The notes under the pieces are model-generated. The model did no database searches. It was not told where the DNA came from and was given only the letters and a program-made list of their open reading frames with translations. The position numbers and the translations under genes are program-made. A stretch of DNA of 64,000 nt from Halodesulfovibrio aestuarii DSM 17919 = ATCC 29578 (lineage in GTDB: Bacteria; Desulfobacterota; Desulfovibrionia; Desulfovibrionales; Desulfovibrionaceae): contig NZ_ARQF01000021.1 of NCBI RefSeq assembly GCF_000384815.1, positions 248,001 to 312,000 of the forward strand, read 5' to 3'. The first letter of the stretch is position 1. Every line of letters begins with the position of its first letter. This document shows positions 8,800 through 18,183 of this stretch, piece by piece.

Positions 8800-8930
8800 A
8801 TAACATGTCTACGTGAACAGTAGACACACCGGGGTGGGATTTGAATCTTGTTCCGATGGCTGACTTTCAGGAGTAGGCGGGCACGTTCCTCGACTGCACC
8901 TGTTCCCCGATCAACTCTCCGAACGGAAAA
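8800..8930 (+). promoter_or_regulatory. Structured 5' leader of modF
   Basis: It is GC-richer than its flanks. TGTCTAC (8806-8812) pairs with GTAGACA (8820-8826). CGGGG (8830-8834) can pair with CCCCG (8905-8909), closing a multibranched region that contains CAGG (8868-8871) and CCTG (8899-8902). A structured leader before a molybdate-related ABC gene invites comparison with the Moco/tungsten cofactor riboswitch class, but I could not match its consensus from memory. Confidence 0.35.
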
Positions 8931-10499
8931 ATGGATTATAAATTTTTCTTCATGCCAATTCTTCAACTTGATAATGTAAGCGTACGCAAGGGGCAGACTA
9001 TGGCTCTTGCACAGATCTCCTGGGAACTGAATGTAGGTCAGAACTGGGCCATCATTGGCGGTAATGGTGCAGGTAAAAGCACATTTCTTTCTCTTGTGCG
9101 TGGAGATATCTGGCCTGTTCAGAACGTAGGACTCCGTCACTACTTTAATGCGGATGGAACTCCTTCTTTGTCCCCTATAGGCTTTCGTGAGCACACAACC
9201 ACGGTTTCTGCCGAACTGATTGACCACTATCTTCAGCTGGAAAGAGTCATTGATGGCAAGACACTGCTTATGGCTGGTTTGCATAACACTCCTCTGATAT
9301 ACACTCCGCCGACACCGCAGGAATGGGACGAGATTCATTCCCTTGCCGAGCGTATGGGGGTTACCGCGCTTCTGGATAAGCCGTTGCCAGAATGTTCAAC
9401 AGGTCAGGTCAAACGTTTATTCCTTGCCCGCGCAATGGCCAGCAAACCGCGTTTGGTTTTCCTTGATGAATATGCAGATGGACTTGATCGGGAGTCCAGA
9501 TTGGAAATTATTGCTCTCGTCGACAGAATTGCGAAATCAGGTGTTCAAATTCTCTGTGCTACACATCGTGCAACAGAACTTCCGGCTTGCATCAACCGTA
9601 TTCTCATGCTCGAAAACGGACGTATTGTTCATGCGGGGGCACGTACCATGAACAGCTTAAGTGACCCGCAGGATACTTTGATAAAGCAATCAGATTCGTT
9701 AAGAGATCAAGATAAGCATTCTGTTTTGGATGATCCCCTTGTTACGACGCCAGTAGATATTCGCCAGACAGCGGCCATGGATTTTTCTCTGCTGCCCGCT
9801 TCAAAAACTGTTGATTCTTCTGTTCCTGTCATCTCTATGAGCAATGCCACCGCAGGGATTGTACGCAATGCCAATCTTGTTGTTCAACGTGGAGAGCGCT
9901 GGATGCTTACGGGGCGCAATGGCGCAGGTAAATCTACATTGCTGCGGATGATGACAGGAGAACTTCCTGCGGCTTGCGGGGGGGAAGTACGCTGGTTCGG
10001 TCAAGAGCGCATTCCTGCTGATGGCGCGTTCAAAGATTTTTGGGCAATTAAGCAACGTATTGGCGTAGTCTCACCTCGTTTGCAGACCCTGCATCGTGTA
10101 GAAATCACCGTTCTTGATGTGGTACTTTCCGGATTCTGGCAACATATCGGGTTGCATAAATATCCCACTCCGATAATGGAACAAACTGCTTTTGAGACGC
10201 TTGCTGCGCTTGGAATTTCCAATCTTGCCGAACGTAAAGCTAATACTCTTTCCTACGGCCAGCTTCGTAAGGTTATTATTGCACGTGCACTTGTAAATAG
10301 TCCTAGCCTCTTAATCCTCGACGAACCTTTCAGTGGGTTGGATGCGCCTTCACGTCATGATATGCGCATTATACTCAATGGACTTGCCGATCAGGGGCTG
10401 ACAATGGTTCTTGCTACACATCATCCTGAAGAGTCCCAGTGTTGGGCGACAAACAACGCGACTATAACCGACGGTGTCGTTACGATTTTGCAGGATTGA
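8931..10499 (+). CDS. modF: ModF-type twin ABC ATPase (molybdate-related)
   Basis: 522 residues with two full ABC nucleotide-binding domains in one chain. Domain 1 has Walker A GGNGAGKST (about 43-51), signature STGQVKR and Walker B LVFLDEYADGLD. Domain 2 has Walker A GRNGAGKST (about 327-335), signature LSYGQLRK and LLILDEPFSGLD. This matches ModF (PhrA) of the mod locus, whose precise role in molybdenum handling is not settled. No membrane partner lies beside it. The start at 8931 has only a weak GGA; ATG 8952 is an alternative. The next gene is a molybdopterin-binding protein. Confidence 0.85.
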   Translation: MDYKFFFMPILQLDNVSVRKGQTMALAQISWELNVGQNWAIIGGNGAGKSTFLSLVRGDIWPVQNVGLRHYFNADGTPSLSPIGFREHTTTVSAELIDHYLQLERVIDGKTLLMAGLHNTPLIYTPPTPQEWDEIHSLAERMGVTALLDKPLPECSTGQVKRLFLARAMASKPRLVFLDEYADGLDRESRLEIIALVDRIAKSGVQILCATHRATELPACINRILMLENGRIVHAGARTMNSLSDPQDTLIKQSDSLRDQDKHSVLDDPLVTTPVDIRQTAAMDFSLLPASKTVDSSVPVISMSNATAGIVRNANLVVQRGERWMLTGRNGAGKSTLLRMMTGELPAACGGEVRWFGQERIPADGAFKDFWAIKQRIGVVSPRLQTLHRVEITVLDVVLSGFWQHIGLHKYPTPIMEQTAFETLAALGISNLAERKANTLSYGQLRKVIIARALVNSPSLLILDEPFSGLDAPSRHDMRIILNGLADQGLTMVLATHHPEESQCWATNNATITDGVVTILQD

Positions 10500-10611
10500 A
10501 AATTTCTATAGACGGCGAAAGAAACTGATTGTGGGACATGAGTAGAGGCTAGCTCCATCTTGCTATTGCGAACGTGAATATGTGTTACATGGTATTATCC
10601 AATGAGGAAGT

Positions 10612-11424
10612 ATGAAGAAAACAGCGAATGTCGAAATCCTTATTGTGGGAAATGAAATTTTAACCGGTGACATCTTAGATACCAACTCGAATTGGTTGTG
10701 TAATCTTGTTCATGAACGTGGCGGTATAGTCGTGAGGGTGACTGTTCTGCCTGATATTCTTGATGTCGTCGCGGAGGCTGTACGCACAGCTGTAACGCGT
10801 AACGTTGACATACTTTTTACCTCTGGGGGGCTTGGGCCGACATCTGATGACTTGACGCTAAAGGCTGTCGCGGCAGGAACTGACAGAACGGTGGTTCTTC
10901 ATCCAGAAGCGCTTGAAATGGTTCGAAACCAGTATGACTATTTTGTTTCCAAGGGAATACTGCCGCAAGGTGGTTTGACTCCAGCCAGAGAAAAAATGGC
11001 CTATTTACCTCAGGGCGCTGAGCCTCTTCTTAACATCGTGGGCACAGCTCCCGGTTCTTTTCTTCAGGTTGGAAAGACGTCGATTATCAGCGTTCCCGGC
11101 GTCCCTTCTGAATTGAAGCAAATTATAAATCAATCTCTGAAGGACTTCCTTGATCAAGTCTTTGGTGAAGGGGGAGCTATTTCTCGTCGGATTACTGTGC
11201 AATCTGGCTGTGAATCTCTATTAGAACCAGTACTTAGTTGTATTGTGAGTCAATATCCCGATATTTATACAAAATCGTTGGCTACTGCTATCGAGGGAAA
11301 ACCGGAATTGGATATTCTCATGACCATTACAGGTGTCGGGGAAAAAGAAGTGCTCTTGAATAAAGCCTTTCAGGAGTTGTGCAGCGGGATAAGAGAACTT
11401 GGTTTCTCCATAAAAGAGAAATAA
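10612..11424 (+). CDS. Molybdopterin-binding / CinA N-terminal domain protein
   Basis: 270 residues, covering only the COG1058 (MoCF-like) domain; the C-terminal PncC deamidase domain of full CinA (about 415 residues) is absent. Motifs are VGNEILTGDILDTNSNWL at the N-terminus and TSGGLGPTSDDLT near residue 70, the conserved loops that bind molybdopterin in MoeA/MogA folds. In CinA this domain carries ADP-ribose pyrophosphatase activity, so a nucleotide substrate is also possible. The start ATG 10612 has GAGGAAG directly upstream. Location after modF favours a Mo/W link, but this is inference. Confidence 0.75.
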   Translation: MKKTANVEILIVGNEILTGDILDTNSNWLCNLVHERGGIVVRVTVLPDILDVVAEAVRTAVTRNVDILFTSGGLGPTSDDLTLKAVAAGTDRTVVLHPEALEMVRNQYDYFVSKGILPQGGLTPAREKMAYLPQGAEPLLNIVGTAPGSFLQVGKTSIISVPGVPSELKQIINQSLKDFLDQVFGEGGAISRRITVQSGCESLLEPVLSCIVSQYPDIYTKSLATAIEGKPELDILMTITGVGEKEVLLNKAFQELCSGIRELGFSIKEK

Positions 11425-11480
11425 TAGTGGCAACAGATTTGGATAACAAAACGTAACTGACGAAGAATCATAATTTTGAA

Positions 11481-11508
11481 GCATGCACCATTCGGTGCAT
11501 GCTTTTTT
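11481..11508 (+). terminator. Rho-independent terminator
   Basis: GCATGCACC (11481-11489) pairs perfectly with GGTGCATGC (11494-11502), with loop ATTC and six T following. It ends the modF/CinA-like unit. Confidence 0.93.
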
Positions 11509-11642
11509 ACATTACGGGGAGACAGTTTTTTGCAATATCAATGAGTCCAACTGACAATGAAAGATTTATTTTTTGTCCGCAAGATGTAAAGAACTCACAA
11601 CATACCCAGCCAAAAAAAAATGAAAAAGAAGGTAGCGCAGTC

Positions 11643-14168
11643 CTATTTATTCTTTAATGCTCTGTTTGTCTTACGTGTCGGTTCTGCTGTGATCGGGTCT
11701 TCCGGCCATGGATGCTTTGGGTACCGCCCGCGCATTTCTGATCGGACAGACGGATAGCCGTTTTTCCAGAAGGAGAGTAGATCACGCGTTACTTGTAATG
11801 GTCTGCCTGCTGGTGAGAGCAGATGTACTGTTAATGGAACTTGCCCGTTTGCTATAGCCGGTGTCTGCGTTGCTCCAAACATTTCTTGTAGCTTAACAGG
11901 TAATAGTGGCGCGTTGGGGTTGCTGTAGTCAATGCGGATGCTGGAGCCGGATGGTACAGTGAAATGAGTTGGAGCTATTTTTTGTAATGTAGTCTGTTGC
12001 GTCCAGTCTAACGATGCGAGCAGGATTGTTTTAAGGTCAAGCTTGCGCAGATCTGATGCGTTGCGCATCCCTGTAAGATATGGAGAGAGCCAAGTTTCCA
12101 GAGTGCTGAGAAGAGATTTGTCTGATACATCTGCCCATTCGTTTTGATTTGTTACAGAAGTAGGCTCGTGAGCGTATATGTGCATAAAGGAGAGGCGTTC
12201 TCGTAGGTGAAGAGCTTCCTTAGTCCACGGCAGGGTTTCAAGGCCAAGCTTTCGGATGCCTTCAAGCAGGGCGGCGAGTAGTCGCTCTTGAGGTACATTG
12301 GTTAATGGCTGTTGTGAGAGGATAATTTCTCCGAGTTGTTCTGTCCGGAGGGCGGTTACAGAGGCTGTCTTCTCGTCCCATTCTACAGATTCGCATTCTT
12401 GAATCCTTGATTTGAAGAGGTTGTAAATATCGTCAATATGAATGGGGGCACAACGCCATATCCGGCTTGTTGCATGTGCATCATTTAGTTCTGCTACGAC
12501 GATGAATGGTGAGGCGGCGAGTGAGCTTTCTTCTGCGAGTTGTGCTTTTCGGCCATTGGCAAGTTTATACTCTGTACGGCTGTTGGCCAGTAGCTTTCCA
12601 ATGCGGTCAGGATAAGCGAGCGCTAGGCAAGCGCCTGTCATGTGAATTTTGAGTGGTTCTGATGCGGGAATCTGCAATAGGTTGCAAAGATGTCGTGTAG
12701 TTTTTGCGATGGTCGGAGTGGAGAGTGCCTGTTCTACGAGATGCCGCAGGTCTGTACCATGTACTCTTTCTGATAAAACGGCTGCAAGAATGCAAGCTGT
12801 AAGCCCGTAGCCTTGCTCATTAGCTGTAATGATCATATGGGCAAGTCGTGGATGCAGCGGTAGAGCCGTAACGGCCTTGCCGTGAGCCGTAATGGAAAAA
12901 TTTGTATCGAGTGCTCCAAGTTGCTGAAGGAGTGTGAGCGCCTGACGGTAATTGCTGGCTGGCGGGGTGTTCAGCCATGCGAGGGTATGGGCTCCATGTT
13001 CACCGTAAGCTCCCCATTGGGCGAGCTCAAGAGCCAGAGGAGCGAGGTCTGCTTCTTTAATTTCTGGAGAAGCAAAGGGGCGGAATGAATTTTCCTGAAC
13101 TTTTGACCAAAGCCTGTAGCATATACCACTGTCTAAACGTCCAGCACGTCCTGTACGTTGGGCTGCGGCAGCAATGGAAACGGGTTCAGTGACAAGTCTG
13201 TTCATGCCTGTTGCGGGAGAGAATCTGGAGGATCGGGACAATCCACTATCAATGACGATTCTGATCCCTTCTATTGTGAGAGATGTTTCTGCAATTGAGG
13301 TGGCGAGTACTACTTTTCTGCGTCCTGCTTTAGCTGGCAGAATCGCCGCGTCCTGCTGTTTTTGTGGCAAGTTTCCGTACAAAGGAGTGATGTCTACATT
13401 CTGCGGTATGGCGGGTTGAAGCATTTCTGCTACGCGGGTTATTTCTCCTGCACCGGGGAGAAAGGCAAGAATACTACCTTCGTCGTTTGTGATAGCATAC
13501 TGTATGGTTTTTACCATGTGGTTGAGCAGCGCAGGTATATGTTGATCAACACGTGTAGTGTGCGCTTGCGGCATGGGGACATGCTTGACGGTTACAGGGT
13601 AGCTTCTGCCTTTACAGCTGATGGTGGGGCAGTTGTTAAGCAATGTAGAGATTTCCTGTGTGTCGAGAGTTGCGGACATGACCAGAATACGCAGGTCATC
13701 TCGCAGCGCTTCCTGTACTTCAATCGCAAGAGCTAACCCAAGATCGCCATGCATACTGCGTTCATGGAATTCATCAAAAATGATACAGGAATATGCAGAA
13801 AGTTCTGGATCGTTTTGGATAATACGCGTGAGCACGCCTTCTGTAACAACTTCAATTTTTGTTTTGGAAGATACCTTTGTGTCGTTTTTTATACGATACC
13901 CAATGGTGTTACCGGTTTGTTCACCAAGAGTCTGGGCCAGACGTGCAGCTGCGGTTCGCGCAGCGAGCCGTCTTGGTTCTAACATTATAATTTTTTTTTC
14001 TGCTAGATGATAATTTTTTAGTAATGCAAGTGGAACCCGTGTTGTTTTTCCTGCTCCCGGAGGTGCCTGAAGCACGCAGTTCGGGGATGTCATAAGGGTC
14101 GATACAATCTCAGGCAGGCTTGAATCGATGGGAAGAGAGGGTAAATCGTCAAAAAAGTTTGTGTGCAT
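11643..14168 (-). CDS. hrpB: ATP-dependent helicase HrpB
   Basis: 841 residues, normal for HrpB. It shows the DExH helicase core: Walker A APPGAGKTT (about 36-44), motif II DEFHER in place of DEAH, motif III SAT, motif V SIAETSLTI and motif VI QRTGRAGR. HA2 and HrpB C-terminal domains follow, ending in the WPEDP segment typical of the family. Its physiological role as an RNA helicase is poorly defined in bacteria. ATG 14168 has no clear ribosome site; no better start was seen. It stands alone on the minus strand, with long noncoding flanks upstream. Confidence 0.93.
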   Translation of the reverse strand: MHTNFFDDLPSLPIDSSLPEIVSTLMTSPNCVLQAPPGAGKTTRVPLALLKNYHLAEKKIIMLEPRRLAARTAAARLAQTLGEQTGNTIGYRIKNDTKVSSKTKIEVVTEGVLTRIIQNDPELSAYSCIIFDEFHERSMHGDLGLALAIEVQEALRDDLRILVMSATLDTQEISTLLNNCPTISCKGRSYPVTVKHVPMPQAHTTRVDQHIPALLNHMVKTIQYAITNDEGSILAFLPGAGEITRVAEMLQPAIPQNVDITPLYGNLPQKQQDAAILPAKAGRRKVVLATSIAETSLTIEGIRIVIDSGLSRSSRFSPATGMNRLVTEPVSIAAAAQRTGRAGRLDSGICYRLWSKVQENSFRPFASPEIKEADLAPLALELAQWGAYGEHGAHTLAWLNTPPASNYRQALTLLQQLGALDTNFSITAHGKAVTALPLHPRLAHMIITANEQGYGLTACILAAVLSERVHGTDLRHLVEQALSTPTIAKTTRHLCNLLQIPASEPLKIHMTGACLALAYPDRIGKLLANSRTEYKLANGRKAQLAEESSLAASPFIVVAELNDAHATSRIWRCAPIHIDDIYNLFKSRIQECESVEWDEKTASVTALRTEQLGEIILSQQPLTNVPQERLLAALLEGIRKLGLETLPWTKEALHLRERLSFMHIYAHEPTSVTNQNEWADVSDKSLLSTLETWLSPYLTGMRNASDLRKLDLKTILLASLDWTQQTTLQKIAPTHFTVPSGSSIRIDYSNPNAPLLPVKLQEMFGATQTPAIANGQVPLTVHLLSPAGRPLQVTRDLLSFWKNGYPSVRSEMRGRYPKHPWPEDPITAEPTRKTNRALKNK

Positions 14169-14736
14169 AAACAGTATGTTGATGTGGTTTATGTGAATAA
14201 TGTAACATGCTTTCTATAGCGGAGAAAGGCTTGCAACGTAAGAGAATATACAGACAATGAAAACAAAAAAAACAATGTGCAAAATTCATTTTGCAGGCTT
14301 GCGTGATTTTAACACTCAATTTTCTATTTTTCTGCAAAAATTTCTACGCATATTGACGTAAATACAATGGTGCGTGTATGTCACTTGGAACTACTTAGCT
14401 ATATGCACAATGGTTGCGGGATGAACAGATGGTAGAGAGTTTAGTAAAATAAACTTTTATCCAAGATAGGTAGCCAAACTGGGAAGGCCGCTTTTCTTTC
14501 TCCTCGCATCGAGCTGCATAACGTTTCGTACGGCGGGCTGATTCAACGCTGCAATGCTTGGATTGTTTTAGCCTGTATGATTGGCTTGATGTACTACCAT
14601 GCTTACACAGAATGCTTTTTTTCGAATAAGAAATGGGCGCTGTAATTGAGATCCTTATGTTGAGACGCGTAAATGTGGTGACATTCTCTGTGTAGAGCAA
14701 TACCTGTTCTTTTACCTTTTAAGGGAGGGTGAAAAG
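14169..14736. other. 568-bp intergenic region between hrpB and fhs
   Basis: No gene is supported; a 101-codon minus-strand frame (14395-14700) has no recognisable features. The fhs side has GGGAGG at 14723-14728 as ribosome site. I looked for THF and ZTP (pfl) riboswitch hallmarks, which often precede fhs or folD, and found only partial resemblance (CTGGGAAGGCCGC near 14478), which is not enough for a call. Confidence 0.4.
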
Positions 14737-16536
14737 ATGGCCCCTGTGGAAACAGAAAACAAGACTTTGGATCCAAAAAATCATGCTGACTGGGAAGTTG
14801 CTCAGGACGCTGAGAAACGGATGAAGACCATCTATGCTATCGCAGATGAGATGGGGCTTACTGAGAAGGAACTTCTTCCGTATGGACACTACATGGGTAA
14901 AATCGATTACCGTGCAGTACTTAAACGCCTTGAGAACAAGCCCAACGGCAAGTACATTAACGTAACTGCAATTACTCCTACTCCGCTTGGTGAGGGCAAG
15001 TCCACCACAACTATTGGTTTGGTACAGGGACTTGGCAAGCGAGGCAAAAAATCTTCTGCAGCTATCCGCCAGCCTTCCGGTGGCCCGACTATGGGCGTGA
15101 AAGGTTCAGCCGCGGGTGGCGGACGCTCTCAGTGTATCCCGCTTACTCCATTCTCTCTAGGTTTTACCGGCGATATTAACTCAATCATGAACGCACATAA
15201 CCTTGCGATGGTAGCTCTTACTTCCCGTATGCAGCATGAGCGTAACTACGATGATGAGAAATTGGAAAAACTTTCCGGCATGAAGCGTCTTGATATCGAT
15301 CCAACCCGTGTTGAAATGGGCTGGGTAATCGACTTCTGTTGTCAGGCTTTGCGCAATGTCATTATTGGAATTGACGGCGTAAACGGACAGCGCGACGGCT
15401 ACATGATGCGTTCCAAATTTGATATTGCAGTGTCTTCAGAAGTAATGGCGATTCTCGCTGTTGCAAAAGACCTGCGTGACCTTCGTGAACGTATGTCCAA
15501 AATTATTCTCGCCTATGATAAGAAAGGTAATGCGCTTACCACAAAAGATTTTGAAGTTGACGGCGCCATGACAGCATGGATTGTAGAAGCTGTTAACCCT
15601 AACCTCATTCAGACTCTGGAAGGACAGCCTGTAATCGTTCACGCAGGACCGTTTGCGAATATTGCAATTGGTCAGTCTTCTATTATCGCTGATCAGGTTG
15701 GTCTGAAACTTTCAGAATACCATGTTACAGAATCCGGATTTGGTGCGGATATCGGCTACGAAAAATTCTGGAACTTAAAATGTCACTATTCAGGGCTTAA
15801 GCCTGATGCTGCAGTTGTTGTTGCAACTATCCGCGCATTGAAGTGCCATGGTGGTGCTCCGGTGCCAGCTCCGGGCAAGCCGCTTCCGGAAGAATACAAC
15901 TCCGAGAACGTAGAATGGGTGGAAAAAGGTTGTGCTAACCTCCTGCACCACGTGAATATTGTTAAAAAATCAGGTGTTTCTCCTGTTGTATGTATCAACG
16001 CCTTTGTAACCGATACTGATGCAGAAATTGCAAAAGTTCGTGAGCTTTGTGAAGCAGCAGGTGCCCGCGTTGCACTTTCCCGTCACTGGGAACATGGTGG
16101 CGACGGCGCACTTGAACTTGCTGATGCAGTAATTGCAGCCTGTGAAGACGAAACTGAGTTTACACCACTCTATAGTTGGGATATGCCTGCACGCGAACGT
16201 ATTGAGCGGGTAGCTACCGAAGTATACGGTGCTGATGGTGTAGATTATTCAGTTGAAGCACTTCGGAAGCTGAAGGCTATAGAAGCCGATCCTAAGGCAA
16301 GTGAGCTTGGCATGTGTATGGTTAAAAGCCACTTGTCGCTTTCCGATATTCCTACAAAGAAAGGTGTTCCAACTGGTTGGCGTCTCACTATTCGCGATGT
16401 TCTTGTCTTCGGTGGCGCAGGGTTCTTTGTTCCGGTAGCAGGTGCCATTTCACTTATGCCGGGTACTGGTTCCAACCCATCATTCAGAAGAATAGATGTT
16501 GATCCTGATACCGGACAGGTTAAGGGGTTGTTCTAG
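14737..16536 (+). CDS. fhs: Formate--tetrahydrofolate ligase
   Basis: 599 residues. It makes 10-formyl-THF from formate, THF and ATP in the cytoplasm. The P-loop-like [13 protein letters not shown] lies at about residues 82-94; further family segments are [33 protein letters not shown] and the C-terminal LMPGTGSNP. The start is set by AAGGGAGG 9 nt upstream. It precedes folD by 84 bp (with a small hairpin between) and lies about 1.1 kb before the formate dehydrogenase genes. This places formate activation next to formate production or oxidation. Confidence 0.98.
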   Translation: MAPVETENKTLDPKNHADWEVAQDAEKRMKTIYAIADEMGLTEKELLPYGHYMGKIDYRAVLKRLENKPNGKYINVTAITPTPLGEGKSTTTIGLVQGLGKRGKKSSAAIRQPSGGPTMGVKGSAAGGGRSQCIPLTPFSLGFTGDINSIMNAHNLAMVALTSRMQHERNYDDEKLEKLSGMKRLDIDPTRVEMGWVIDFCCQALRNVIIGIDGVNGQRDGYMMRSKFDIAVSSEVMAILAVAKDLRDLRERMSKIILAYDKKGNALTTKDFEVDGAMTAWIVEAVNPNLIQTLEGQPVIVHAGPFANIAIGQSSIIADQVGLKLSEYHVTESGFGADIGYEKFWNLKCHYSGLKPDAAVVVATIRALKCHGGAPVPAPGKPLPEEYNSENVEWVEKGCANLLHHVNIVKKSGVSPVVCINAFVTDTDAEIAKVRELCEAAGARVALSRHWEHGGDGALELADAVIAACEDETEFTPLYSWDMPARERIERVATEVYGADGVDYSVEALRKLKAIEADPKASELGMCMVKSHLSLSDIPTKKGVPTGWRLTIRDVLVFGGAGFFVPVAGAISLMPGTGSNPSFRRIDVDPDTGQVKGLF

Positions 16537-16620
16537 CAAGAAAAAGCGCGCGTGCGCTATTTTGTCGGGCTCCGTGTTTAACGGAGCTCGTATATAAGCG
16601 CATTGCAAAAGGAGCAGACG

Positions 16621-17511
16621 ATGAGTGCTGAAATTATCAGTGGAACCGAGATGCGCGCAGCAATTCTTGAAGAACTGCGCGACGAAGTAGCCGCTATTAA
16701 AGAAAAATACGATACCGTCCCCGGTCTTGTAACAATTCTTGTCGGGGAAAATCCGGCCTCCGTAAGCTACGTGACCCTTAAAGTGAAAACTGCACTTAGC
16801 CTTGGTTTTCACGAAATTCAGGATAATCAGCCTGAAGATATTACTGAAGATGAGCTTCTCGCGCTTATCGATAAGTATAACAACGACTCTTCCATTCACG
16901 GTATTTTAGTTCAATTACCGCTTCCAAAACATATTGATGAAGCTAAAGTCATCACAGCTATCAATCCAGATAAAGACGTTGACGGATTCCACCCTGTAAA
17001 CCTTGGCCGTATGGTTATTGGTGATAAAGAAGGCTTCCTTCCTTGTACCCCTGCGGGGATTCAGGAAATGATCGTGCGTTCCGGTACGGAAACAAGCGGT
17101 GCGGAAGTTGTTGTGGTTGGGCGCTCTAATATTGTTGGTAAGCCTATTTCTATTATGATGGGACAAAAAGGTGTGGGTGCCAACAGTACAGTCACTATGG
17201 TACATACCCGTACCAAAGATTTAGAAGCACACTGCAAGCGCGCTGATATTCTTATTGTTGCTGCGGGGGTTCCAAACCTTGTTAAGCCGGAGTGGATTAA
17301 ACCTGGCGCAACTGTGATTGACGTTGGCGTTAACCGTATTGGTACTGCAGAATCCGGTAAGGCTATCTTGAGTGGTGACGTTGAATTCCAAAAAGCCAAA
17401 GAGATTGCTGGTAAAATTACTCCAGTTCCCGGTGGCGTAGGGCCGATGACAATCGCAATGCTCATGAAAAATACTGTCGCGTCAGCATGGCGCCACCTTG
17501 GGTCTAAATAA
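16621..17511 (+). CDS. folD: Bifunctional methylene-THF dehydrogenase / methenyl-THF cyclohydrolase
   Basis: 296 residues from ATG 16621, with AAGGAG at 16609-16614; the upstream TTG at 16603 is less likely. It interconverts 10-formyl-, methenyl- and methylene-THF with a pyridine nucleotide. Catalytic residues align with E. coli FolD: Tyr50 and Lys54 in YVTLK, and Asp in DKDVDGFHP. The dinucleotide loop reads VVGRSNIVGKP, and the C-terminus shows TPVPGGVGPMT. It continues the fhs reaction sequence and is followed by a strong terminator. Confidence 0.98.
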   Translation: MSAEIISGTEMRAAILEELRDEVAAIKEKYDTVPGLVTILVGENPASVSYVTLKVKTALSLGFHEIQDNQPEDITEDELLALIDKYNNDSSIHGILVQLPLPKHIDEAKVITAINPDKDVDGFHPVNLGRMVIGDKEGFLPCTPAGIQEMIVRSGTETSGAEVVVVGRSNIVGKPISIMMGQKGVGANSTVTMVHTRTKDLEAHCKRADILIVAAGVPNLVKPEWIKPGATVIDVGVNRIGTAESGKAILSGDVEFQKAKEIAGKITPVPGGVGPMTIAMLMKNTVASAWRHLGSK

Positions 17512-17565
17512 GCCCTTTTGTGTTTCGCAGCATAAAATAGAGGAACCGATTGTTTCAATAGTTTT

Positions 17566-17607
17566 AAAAGGCCGTTAACTTGAATAGATGTGAGTTAACG
17601 GCCTTTT
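17566..17607 (+). terminator. Strong terminator after folD
   Basis: A 15-bp perfect stem (AAAAGGCCGTTAACT at 17566-17580 with its complement at 17593-17607) has a 12-nt loop. The stem itself ends in T4. It separates fhs-folD from the formate dehydrogenase operon. Confidence 0.9.
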
Positions 17608-17655
17608 GTCCTACTGACCGTGTTGGATTTGTAAGAAGCGGCATATATGCAGTAC

Positions 17656-17678
17656 TACAGACAAACGTTTAGTCTGTA
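17656..17678 (+). promoter_or_regulatory. 23-nt inverted repeat abutting the RBS of the formate dehydrogenase operon
   Basis: TACAGAC (17656-17662) and GTCTGTA (17672-17678) frame AAACGTTTA. The repeat ends 2 nt before GGAGG (17680-17684). It could be a repressor operator or an mRNA hairpin limiting access to the ribosome site. Confidence 0.5.
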
Positions 17679-17690
17679 CGGAGGAAAACA

Positions 17691-18173
17691 ATGAGCTGCT
17701 GCAGTGAAGAAATTTCTCAAGAGATGTGGAAAGAGGTTGATAGCGTTATAGAACGCCATCGAGACACTCCCGGAGCACTTATCACTGTACTTCGTGAAGC
17801 ACAGAATGTTGTGGGGTGGTTTCCGCAGGTGCTTATTGAATATATTGCAAAGGGGATGAATATTCCTGCCAGTGATGTTTTCGGAGTTGTTTCATTTTAC
17901 TCTCTTTTTTCTCTTAAGCCTAAGGGGCGGAACTCCATTAAAGTTTGTACCGGTACTGCCTGTTATGTAAAAGGTGCCCGCGAAGTTATTGGTCGAATTT
18001 CCGGAGAGTTCGGTATTGCTGAAGGCGAAACAACGGAAGACAGGCGATTTGACCTTGAAGGTGTCCGCTGTGTCGGCGCCTGTGGTTTGGCTCCTGCAAT
18101 GGTTGTTGATGGGGATGTGCATGGTGATGTGACTGCTGATTCCGTTTTGAAAATTCTAGAAAAGTATTCTTAG
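17691..18173 (+). CDS. NuoE-like [2Fe-2S] thioredoxin-fold subunit of formate dehydrogenase
   Basis: 160 residues. An N-terminal helical bundle is followed by a thioredoxin-like ferredoxin domain. The four cluster ligands Cys86, Cys91, Cys127 and Cys131 (CTGTAC and CVGAC) match the NuoE/HndA pattern. In complexes of this type it passes electrons to or from the flavin subunit. It is the first gene of an operon with the NuoF-like and formate dehydrogenase genes, with gaps of 10 nt each. HndA of NADP-reducing hydrogenases is homologous, but the catalytic subunit here is a molybdopterin enzyme, not a hydrogenase. Confidence 0.9.
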   Translation: MSCCSEEISQEMWKEVDSVIERHRDTPGALITVLREAQNVVGWFPQVLIEYIAKGMNIPASDVFGVVSFYSLFSLKPKGRNSIKVCTGTACYVKGAREVIGRISGEFGIAEGETTEDRRFDLEGVRCVGACGLAPAMVVDGDVHGDVTADSVLKILEKYS

Positions 18174-18183
18174 CGGAGATCAT

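Noticed and set aside
14395-14736. THF or ZTP (pfl) riboswitch before fhs
   Set aside because: Only short partial matches to remembered consensus elements; the conserved core was not found.
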